Positions 1 through 4,878 of a stretch of 7,751 bases of DNA are shown here, one piece after another. How positions within the stretch are numbered: the first letter of the stretch is position 1; every line of letters begins with the position of its first letter. The position numbers and the translations under genes are program-made. The stretch comes from JBFXDW01 sp050180745 (lineage in GTDB: Bacteria; Pseudomonadota; Alphaproteobacteria; UBA9219): contig JBFXDW010000081.1 of NCBI GenBank assembly GCA_050180745.1, forward strand, positions 1 to 7,751. Reading direction: 5' to 3'. The notes beneath the pieces were generated by a model, which saw only the letters and a program-made list of their open reading frames with translations, ran no database searches and was not told the DNA's origin.

Positions 1-1896
1 GCGCCTAAACTAGCGGCGAGCTGTGCTATGCCTTGCGGCGAAGGCATGGTGGTTTATACTGATACAGAAAAAGTCAAAGAGGGCCGCAGAGCTTCTATGG
101 AAATGTTGTTGCTCAACCATCCTCTTGATTGCCCTGTGTGCGATCAAGGGGGCGAATGCGACTTACAGGATTTTGCCGTAGCCTATGGGCGCTCTCATTG
201 CCGCAGCAAAGAGCCGCGGCGGCAGGTGCAGGATAAAGAGCTCGGGCCGCTTATCAAAACCGTCATGACGCGTTGTATCCACTGCACGCGCTGTGTGCGT
301 TTTATGGAGGAAATAGCAGGCTCTTTAGAGCTAGGCGGTTTTTTCCGTGGCGAGAACCTAGAGATTGCGCCCGTTTATAACTCACCCTTGCTTTCGGAGT
401 TATCAGGGAATCTGGTTGATGTATGCCCCGTAGGCGCTTTGACGAGTAAACCTTATGCGTTCCGCGCGCGTGCGTGGGAGCTTAAAAAGACTCCGTCTAT
501 AGATGTTATGGATGCGGTTGGAAGCAACATTTATGTTGAGTCCCGTGAAGATGAAGTGATGCGCATAATGCCGCGCGAGCATAAAGACATCAACGATATT
601 TGGATCAATGACAAGACGCGTTTTGCGTGTGATGGCTTGTCGTTGCAGCGTCTGGAGTGTCCTTATATTCGCCGCGAGGGTCGGTTAGAGCCAGCCTCGT
701 GGGAAGAAGCTTTTAAACTTATAGCCCAGCAGCTTAAAAATATAGGTCCCCATCGTTTAGCGGCGCTGGTCGGGGATCTTGCAGATTGCGAGAGCGTTTT
801 TGCGTTGCGCGAATTGATGCAAAGATTTGATTGTCCCAATATAGATTGTCGGATGGATGGATCCGTTTATGACGTGTCTTCGCGCAGTTCTTATATTATG
901 AACAGCACTATTGCTGGAATTGATAAGGCAGACGCGATTTTACTTGTCGGCACCGATCCGCGTCATGAAGCTTCGATGATCAATGCGCGTATCTATAAGC
1001 GCTGGCGTGCGGGAGGCTGCAAGATAGGGCTTATCGGGCAGGCTGTTGATCTTTCCTATCCTTACTTGCATCTAGGGCATTCTTCTGTGGCGTGTCGCGA
1101 TCTTCTGGAAGGAACGGATGGTTTTGCTGACGTGCTGCGTCGTGCTAAGAATCCGATGCTGATCGTAGGCGCGAGCGCTTTGGCGCGAGAGGATGGCCCC
1201 GCGCTGCATGCCTGTCTTTGCAGAATAGTTGAAGAATGCTCTATTGTTCGTCCCTATTGGAATGGGTTTAACGTGTTGCAAACGGCGGCGGCGCGGGTGG
1301 GCGCTTTGGACCTTGGTTTTGTTCCGCAAAAAAACGGTATGGCGACAAAGGAAATTCTTTATGCGGCGAGCGCGGGTGCGCTGTCGGCCCTTTATCTTCT
1401 GGGCGCGGATGAGATTGATCTCGAAAAGCCGGAGGGTTGTTTCGTCATTTATCAAGGGCATCATGGCGATAAGGGCGCGCATATCGCAGATGTTATTTTA
1501 CCTGCTTGTGCCTATACGGAAAAAGACGCAACTTATGTGAATTGTGAGGGGAGGCCTCAGATGACGGAGGCTGCTGTGGCGCCTCTTGGGATGGCACAAG
1601 CGGACTGGAAAATTATTCAAAGCCTATCCCAGTATGTGGGATATGATCTGGGCTTTTCTTCGCTCGAGAATTTGCGGGCGCACATGTACAAAGCCGCACC
1701 TCATCTGAAACGCGTGAATGAGATACTGTCATCTACTTTTGTGCCGAGCCGAGACAAGGGTGCGTTGTCTCTTGATCCATTGCCTCTACCGATTCTTAAC
1801 TTTTTCATGACTGATCCAATCTCGCGAGCCTCACAGACTATGGCGCAGTGCAGTCTTGAGATATTACCCTTCCTTGGGAAAGGAGGTGCCTCATGA
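1..1896 (+). CDS. nuoG: NADH-quinone oxidoreductase subunit G (75 kDa Fe-S subunit), 5' partial
   Basis: Peripheral-arm subunit of complex I that carries iron-sulfur clusters relaying electrons from NADH towards quinone. The frame is open from base 1, so the start lies upstream and roughly the first 60 residues are missing. 631 residues are visible. Numbering from the first visible codon: C8 (in AASCAMPC) fits the last ligand of the N1b [2Fe-2S] cluster. H40, C44, C47 and C53 (HPLDCPVCDQGGEC) form the His-ligated N3 cluster. C92, C95, C98 and C142 (TRCIHCTRC and DVCPVGAL) form the N4 cluster. The rest, from about residue 145, is the degenerate molybdopterin-oxidoreductase fold. No extra CxxC group for an N7 cluster is seen, as is usual for alphaproteobacterial and mitochondrial versions. 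The C terminus has the family-typical NFFMTDPISRAS motif. The TGA stop overlaps the nuoH ATG (ATGA), implying translational coupling. No frameshift is seen. Confidence 0.97.
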   Translation, partial: APKLAASCAMPCGEGMVVYTDTEKVKEGRRASMEMLLLNHPLDCPVCDQGGECDLQDFAVAYGRSHCRSKEPRRQVQDKELGPLIKTVMTRCIHCTRCVRFMEEIAGSLELGGFFRGENLEIAPVYNSPLLSELSGNLVDVCPVGALTSKPYAFRARAWELKKTPSIDVMDAVGSNIYVESREDEVMRIMPREHKDINDIWINDKTRFACDGLSLQRLECPYIRREGRLEPASWEEAFKLIAQQLKNIGPHRLAALVGDLADCESVFALRELMQRFDCPNIDCRMDGSVYDVSSRSSYIMNSTIAGIDKADAILLVGTDPRHEASMINARIYKRWRAGGCKIGLIGQAVDLSYPYLHLGHSSVACRDLLEGTDGFADVLRRAKNPMLIVGASALAREDGPALHACLCRIVEECSIVRPYWNGFNVLQTAAARVGALDLGFVPQKNGMATKEILYAASAGALSALYLLGADEIDLEKPEGCFVIYQGHHGDKGAHIADVILPACAYTEKDATYVNCEGRPQMTEAAVAPLGMAQADWKIIQSLSQYVGYDLGFSSLENLRAHMYKAAPHLKRVNEILSSTFVPSRDKGALSLDPLPLPILNFFMTDPISRASQTMAQCSLEILPFLGKGGAS

Positions 1897-2873
1897 ATCT
1901 GAACCCAACACTTCTTTTGTTCCTAGAGATTGTTGCCGTTATTATGCTCGTGCTGGGTGGGACGGCGTATTTGACCTATTTCGAGCGCAAGATTCTGGGC
2001 GCTATTCAGCTTCGCAAGGGGCCGAATGTCGTAGGGCCTTTGGGGTTGTTACAGCCTATGGCTGACGGCATTAAGGTGCTGGTGAAGGAAACGATTATTC
2101 CCGAAAAAGCAAGCGTAGGCCTTTTTATAGCAGCACCGATTTTTACTTTTCTTTTGGCGCTGGCGGCGTGGGCGGTTATTCCTTTTGATGAAGGATTGGT
2201 GCTAGCCAACATCAATGTTGGCGTTCTTTATATTTTGGCTATTTCTTCGCTTAGCGTCTATGCAATTATCATTGCGGGCTGGGCATCCAACGCCAAATAT
2301 CCGTTTCTTGGAGCGTTGCGCAGCGCGGCGCAAATGATCTCTTACGAAGTGTCGATCGGCCTTATTCTTGTGACTGTGTTAATTAAGGCGGGTTCGTTGA
2401 ATCTCAGCGAGATTGTGCTCGCCCAAAAAGAAGGTTGGTTCATCGGTGGGATTTTATTCCCGATGTTTATTTTGTTTTTTATCTCGGCTCTGGCGGAAAC
2501 AAACCGCTCACCTTTTGATCTGCCCGAAGGCGAATCCGAACTTGTGGGAGGCTTTAACACCGAATACTCGGCCATGATCTTCGCGATGTTTTTCTTGGGC
2601 GAATATGCCAACATGATTTTAATGAGCGCCTTGACTTCTGTCCTCTTCTTAGGCGGGTGGTTGCCGCTTTTACCTCAATTATCTTTTATTCCTGGATTTA
2701 TCTGGTTCGCGCTAAAAATTGCCTTTTGCCTTTTTGTCTTTGTGTGGGTGCGAGGAACTTTGCCGCGCTATCGCTATGATCAACTCATGCGGATCGGCTG
2801 GAAATGCTTTTTGCCCCTATCCTTAGTCTGGGTAATTCTTGTAGCGGCATGTGAACTAGGGGGCGTTTTATGA
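1893..2873 (+). CDS. nuoH: NADH-quinone oxidoreductase subunit H (ND1 homologue)
   Basis: Membrane subunit that forms most of the quinone-binding cavity at the junction of the peripheral and membrane arms. 326 residues, close to the 325 of E. coli NuoH, with about eight hydrophobic segments. Family signatures are present: ERKILGAIQLRKGPNVVGP at about residues 31-49 and AETNRSPFDLPEGESELVGG at 201-220, the charged loop facing the quinone site, with E202, R205, D209, E212, E214 and E216 all present. The ATG is preceded by a near-perfect Shine-Dalgarno (AAAGGAGGTG, 1879-1888) located inside the end of nuoG. The start overlaps the nuoG stop as ATGA, and the stop overlaps the nuoI ATG the same way. 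This gene is certain. Confidence 0.98.
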   Translation: MNLNPTLLLFLEIVAVIMLVLGGTAYLTYFERKILGAIQLRKGPNVVGPLGLLQPMADGIKVLVKETIIPEKASVGLFIAAPIFTFLLALAAWAVIPFDEGLVLANINVGVLYILAISSLSVYAIIIAGWASNAKYPFLGALRSAAQMISYEVSIGLILVTVLIKAGSLNLSEIVLAQKEGWFIGGILFPMFILFFISALAETNRSPFDLPEGESELVGGFNTEYSAMIFAMFFLGEYANMILMSALTSVLFLGGWLPLLPQLSFIPGFIWFALKIAFCLFVFVWVRGTLPRYRYDQLMRIGWKCFLPLSLVWVILVAACELGGVL

Positions 2874-3355
2874 AAATTCTCAAACGCCTTAAATATCTTT
2901 TTATGCTGGATATTGTGCAAGGCTTGGCAACTAGCTTTAAATATATTTTCAAGCCTAAAGTGACAATCAACTACCCCTATGAAAAGGGCAGAATTAGCCC
3001 TCGCTTTCGGGGTGAGCACGCCCTGCGCCGCTATGCTGATGGGAGCGAGCGTTGCATTGCGTGCAAATTATGCGAGGTCGTTTGTCCGGCGCAGGCTATT
3101 CGTATTGAGGCGGCTCCGGCAGAAGATGGTTCGCGCCGCACCACGCGCTATGACATCGACATGACTAAATGTATCAACTGCGGTTTGTGCCAAGAGGTCT
3201 GCCCTGTTGAGGCCATTGTCGAAGGGCCTAATTTTGAATATGGCACAGAAACGCATGAAGAGCTGATCTATGATAAGGCGCATCTTCTGGCGAATGGTGA
3301 ACTGTGGGAAGAGGTCATCGCGGCAAACCTTGAAGATATCAAGAGGGGGCGGTGA
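2870..3355 (+). CDS. nuoI: NADH-quinone oxidoreductase subunit I (TYKY-type 2x[4Fe-4S] ferredoxin subunit)
   Basis: Peripheral subunit that holds clusters N6a and N6b, which feed electrons to the last cluster before quinone. 161 residues. An amphipathic N-terminal segment (about 1-30) contacts the membrane arm. Two ferredoxin motifs follow: C62, C65, C68, C72 (CIACKLCEVVCP) and C101, C104, C107, C111 (CINCGLCQEVCP). The FRGEHALRRY stretch just before the first motif is typical of alphaproteobacterial and mitochondrial homologues. The ATG overlaps the nuoH stop (ATGA), with AGGGGG at 2858-2863 as ribosome binding site. The stop is followed directly by the repeat block, so the usual tight junction to nuoJ is interrupted here. 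The coding sequence itself looks intact to its normal C terminus. Confidence 0.98.
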   Translation: MKILKRLKYLFMLDIVQGLATSFKYIFKPKVTINYPYEKGRISPRFRGEHALRRYADGSERCIACKLCEVVCPAQAIRIEAAPAEDGSRRTTRYDIDMTKCINCGLCQEVCPVEAIVEGPNFEYGTETHEELIYDKAHLLANGELWEEVIAANLEDIKRGR

Positions 3356-3360
3356 TGCTA

Positions 3361-3388
3361 GGATTCAGGATTCAGGATTTAGGATTCA
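3361..3388 (+). repeat. Heptad tandem array A (4 units of GGATTCA)
   Basis: Four consecutive 7-base units starting 5 bases after the nuoI stop. Units 1, 2 and 4 are GGATTCA and unit 3 is GGATTTA. The array is followed by a run of G and a short non-repeat spacer (about 3391-3402). It is the shortest of the three arrays. Confidence 0.9.
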
Positions 3389-3402
3389 GGGGGGCTAAGA
3401 AA

Positions 3403-3446
3403 GCATTTAGCATTCAGGATTCAGGATTCAGGATTCAGGATTCAGG
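3403..3446 (+). repeat. Heptad tandem array B (6 units)
   Basis: Units from 3403 are GCATTTA, GCATTCA, then four perfect GGATTCA units ending at 3444, plus a trailing GG. The variant units are at the 5' edge. From 3412 onward it belongs to the duplicated composite unit that recurs 300 bases downstream. Confidence 0.9.
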
Positions 3447-3521
3447 TGAGCTGTTTTTGCATTTCTCTATTCTCCCTCCACAACATGTCCGTCATGCCAG
3501 CGCAGGCTGGCATCCCATTTT
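3412..3521 (+). repeat. Direct repeat, copy 1 (heptads + linker + 5' arm of palindromic element)
   Basis: 110 bases that recur at 3712-3821 with three differences by direct comparison (3432, 3433 and 3454), an offset of exactly 300 bases. It spans the end of array B, a 42-base pyrimidine-rich linker (3447-3488) and the 5' part of the palindromic element, including the hairpin at 3496-3511. Confidence 0.93.
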
Positions 3522-3582
3522 CTTCTTTCCTAAGAACGCAAAGAAAGTGAGCGTTGCCAGTTTTGGAACTACCAAAATGGGA
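3513..3582 (+). repeat. 70-base invertible-looking module, orientation 1
   Basis: Flanked by the 9-base inverted repeat TCCCATTTT (3513-3521) and AAAATGGGA (3574-3582). Its reverse complement aligns without gaps to 3813-3882 at 57 of 70 positions by hand count, while the forward alignment fails beyond the terminal repeats. The module therefore sits in opposite orientation in the two otherwise directly repeated units. Confidence 0.85.
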
Positions 3583-3643
3583 TTCCAGACTCCATTTTCT
3601 TTCGTCTCGCTAGCGCAGAGACGAAGAGAAAATGTCTCTGGAA
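3583..3643. repeat. Long hairpin forming arm 3 of palindromic copy 1
   Basis: The stem at 3595-3608 (TTTTCTTTCGTCTC) pairs with 3618-3632 with only a bulged G at 3626, around a 9-base loop containing the palindrome GCTAGC. The outer ends TTCCAGA (3583-3589) and TCTGGAA (3637-3643) also pair. In the nuo transcript this would be the strongest local hairpin between nuoI and nuoJ. It is not followed by a U-tract, so it does not look like an intrinsic terminator. Confidence 0.75.
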
Positions 3644-3674
3644 TGACGGGGGTAGGAGTTGGTGATGAAAGGAA

Positions 3675-3746
3675 GGATTCAACATTCAGGATTCAGGATT
3701 TAGGATTCAGGATTCAGGATTCAGGATTCAGCGTTCAGGATTCAGG
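3675..3746 (+). repeat. Heptad tandem array C (10 units)
   Basis: Ten consecutive 7-base units (3675-3744) plus a trailing GG. Seven are GGATTCA. The variants are unit 2 (ACATTCA), unit 4 (GGATTTA) and unit 9 (GCGTTCA). It is the counterpart of array B but longer, so unit number has changed between copies, as expected for slippage or unequal recombination. Confidence 0.9.
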
Positions 3747-3821
3747 TGAGCTGCTTTTGCATTTCTCTATTCTCCCTCCACAACATGTCCGTCATGCCAG
3801 CGCAGGCTGGCATCCCATTTT
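3712..3821 (+). repeat. Direct repeat, copy 2 (heptads + linker + 5' arm of palindromic element)
   Basis: Counterpart of 3412-3521, 107 of 110 positions identical. Direct similarity stops abruptly at 3821. The following module matches copy 1 only in inverted orientation. Confidence 0.93.
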
Positions 3822-3926
3822 GGTAGTTTCAAAACTTGCAACGCTTATGTTTCTTGCGATTTTTGGAAATAAACAAATGGGATTCCGGATCTGCGCTCAC
3901 TACCGTTCGCTTGTTCGGAATGACGG
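3789..3926. repeat. Palindromic cloverleaf-like element, copy 2
   Basis: Same boundaries and arms as the copy at 3489-3649. The closing stem is 3789-3798 with 3917-3926. Arm 1 is 3796-3811. Arm 2 is 3809-3821 with 3874-3886 (11 of 13 positions). Arm 3 is short, TTCCG at 3883-3887 with CGGAA at 3916-3920. At 138 bases it is shorter than copy 1 (161) because arm 3 is a different, smaller sequence. It ends 21 bases before the nuoJ start. Confidence 0.8.
3813..3882 (-). repeat. 70-base invertible-looking module, orientation 2
   Basis: Same length and same terminal repeats as 3513-3582, but with the interior reversed. Its first interior bases, GGTAGTTTC, match the complement of GAACTACC at 3566-3573 of copy 1. 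The 3' terminal repeat has one change (CAAATGGGA). Confidence 0.85.
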
Positions 3927-3935
3927 TGTTTTGTT

Positions 3936-3941
3936 GGAGAG
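3936..3941 (+). promoter_or_regulatory. Ribosome binding site of nuoJ
   Basis: GGAGAG, six bases before the nuoJ ATG, lies just after the second palindromic element. It shows that nuoJ keeps its own initiation signal although the repeat block separates it from nuoI. Confidence 0.8.
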
Positions 3942-3947
3942 CTTCTC

Positions 3948-4550
3948 ATGACTGAATCTACCATCTTTTACCTCTTTGCGTTGTTGCTTATTTTTTCTGG
4001 CGTTATGACCGTGACTGTAAGGAATCCTGTTTCGGCGGTGTTGTTCCTTATTCTGTCTTTTGCTAGTGCGGCGGGCGTTTTCTTAACGTTGGGGGCCGAG
4101 TTTCTCTCGCTCATCATGCTGATTGTCTATGTTGGAGCTCTGGCCGTTTTGTTCCTCTTTGTCGTGATGATGCTCCATGTTGGAAAAGAGGATACCAAGG
4201 CTGTCTTGCGTCGAGAAGGTCCTGTGGCTTTGGCGGTGGGGGCTGCGCTTTTGGTTCAAATGCTTGCTGTGACTTGGTTTTGGCCGTCTGCTGAAGTCAA
4301 AGTTCCGATCTCCGCTCCTGTGGAATCTGTGCCTAACATTAAAGCTTTGGGGCTTGTCCTTTATACGGATTATGGGTTTGCCTTTCAGCTTTGCGGTATA
4401 GCTCTTTTAGTAGCTATGGTTGGTGCGATTGTTCTGACTTTACGGCCTGCCCGTGAAATAAAGCGTCAGAACCATATGGCGCAGCTTGATGTGGATGCAA
4501 GAGATGTTGTGGAGCTGTGCCGCGTCAAAACGGGAGAGGGCGTCTTATGA
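3948..4550 (+). CDS. nuoJ: NADH-quinone oxidoreductase subunit J (ND6 homologue)
   Basis: Membrane-arm subunit next to NuoH and NuoK. Its third helix carries the pi-bulge region implicated in coupling quinone reduction to proton transfer. 200 residues with five hydrophobic segments. The family core EFLSLIMLIVYVGALAVLFL begins at residue 51 and continues into FVVMML, followed by the LYTDYGFAFQLCGIALLVAM segment at 139-158. The start at 3948 is supported by GGAGAG at 3936-3941 and by the normal NuoJ N terminus (hydrophobic segment, then VRNPVSAVLFLI). The TGA stop overlaps the nuoK ATG (ATGA). The gene is intact despite the repeat block immediately upstream. Confidence 0.97.
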   Translation: MTESTIFYLFALLLIFSGVMTVTVRNPVSAVLFLILSFASAAGVFLTLGAEFLSLIMLIVYVGALAVLFLFVVMMLHVGKEDTKAVLRREGPVALAVGAALLVQMLAVTWFWPSAEVKVPISAPVESVPNIKALGLVLYTDYGFAFQLCGIALLVAMVGAIVLTLRPAREIKRQNHMAQLDVDARDVVELCRVKTGEGVL

Positions 4551-4870
4551 TAACAAATATAACGAGCATAGGCTTGCCGCACTATCTGGCTTTGTCCTCA
4601 ATCCTGTTCGTGATCGGATTGATGGGAGTTGTTTTGAATCGGCGCAACATTATCATTTTGCTGATGGCGGTTGAGTTGATGCTCTTGGCGGCTCTTATTA
4701 ACTTTGTGGCGTTCTCTTATTATTCAGGCGACATCAGCGGACAGGTTATGGCTTTTGCCATTTTGACTGTGGCGGCTGCGGAGTCCGCAATTGGGCTGGC
4801 TATTCTTGTGATCAGCTATCGTCAGCGGCGCTCGATCGAGGTTGATGATTTATCCGAGATGAAAGGATAG
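4547..4870 (+). CDS. nuoK: NADH-quinone oxidoreductase subunit K (ND4L homologue)
   Basis: Small three-helix membrane-arm subunit that forms part of a proton channel with NuoJ. 107 residues, close to the roughly 100 typical of the family. Two membrane glutamates essential in the family are present: E43 (in LLMAVELML) and E79 (in VAAAESAIGL), corresponding to E. coli E36 and E72. I chose ATG 4547 rather than the in-frame GTG at 4517. It overlaps the nuoJ stop as ATGA, has a purine-rich GGGAGAGGG at 4532-4540 upstream, and gives a normal N terminus (ITSIGLPHYLALSSILF). It ends 8 bases before nuoL. Confidence 0.97.
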   Translation: MITNITSIGLPHYLALSSILFVIGLMGVVLNRRNIIILLMAVELMLLAALINFVAFSYYSGDISGQVMAFAILTVAAAESAIGLAILVISYRQRRSIEVDDLSEMKG

Positions 4871-4878
4871 GGGGGGAT

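Larger units (their letters stand above)
3489..3649. repeat. Palindromic cloverleaf-like element, copy 1
   Basis: Bounded by CCGTCATGCC (3489-3498) and GGAATGACGG (3640-3649), which pair at 9 of 10 positions. Inside are three arms. Arm 1 is a six-pair hairpin GCCAGC-GCAG-GCTGGC (3496-3511). Arm 2 pairs GGCATCCCATTTT (3509-3521) with AAAATGGGATTCC (3574-3586), 12 of 13 positions, around a 52-base loop. Arm 3 is a long hairpin at 3583-3643. This layout resembles the CGTCAT...ATGACG palindromic intergenic repeats common in bacterial genomes, which are MITE- or REP-like. The family assignment is inference. Confidence 0.8.
3356..3947. repeat. Composite repeat block inserted between nuoI and nuoJ
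   Basis: A 592-base gap inside an operon whose other junctions overlap or are 8 bases apart, apart from the nuoL-nuoM gap. It holds heptad arrays of GGATTCA, a pyrimidine-rich linker, and two copies of a palindromic element, arranged as two composite units offset by exactly 300 bases. No recognisable protein, transposase, tRNA or attachment site is present. One + frame stays open through the block (GTG 3352 or ATG 3355 to TGA 3949-3951) and would give 199 residues dominated by RIQDSGF repeats and a duplicated HFSILPPQHVRHASAGWHP segment. I regard that as repeat-derived rather than a gene. I see no clear target-site duplication flanking the block. Confidence 0.9.

Noticed and set aside
1072..1482. 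136-residue reverse-strand open frame inside nuoG
   Set aside because: It is a shadow of nuoG codon usage. The product is basic and low in recognisable structure, and the + frame is unequivocally nuoG.
3653..3667. AGGAG plus ATG resembling a translation start between the two repeat units
   Set aside because: The frame from ATG 3665 stops after about a dozen codons inside array C.
3361..3746. CRISPR-like array
   Set aside because: Units are 7 bases with no spacers of regular length and no cas genes. It is a simple tandem array.
3352..3951. A 199-residue protein gene between nuoI and nuoJ
   Set aside because: The product is built from heptad-derived RIQDSGF cycles and a duplicated palindromic repeat, with no recognisable domain. 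The open frame is largely explained by the stop-free heptads. It is kept as a finding, not annotated as a gene.
3341..3960. Target-site duplication flanking the repeat block
   Set aside because: I compared the bases around the nuoI stop with those before nuoJ and found no convincing short direct repeat.
4517..4546. Alternative GTG start for nuoK adding 10 residues
   Set aside because: It would extend far into nuoJ, lacks a good ribosome binding site, and adds a polar N terminus absent from the family. ATG 4547 fits the ATGA overlap.
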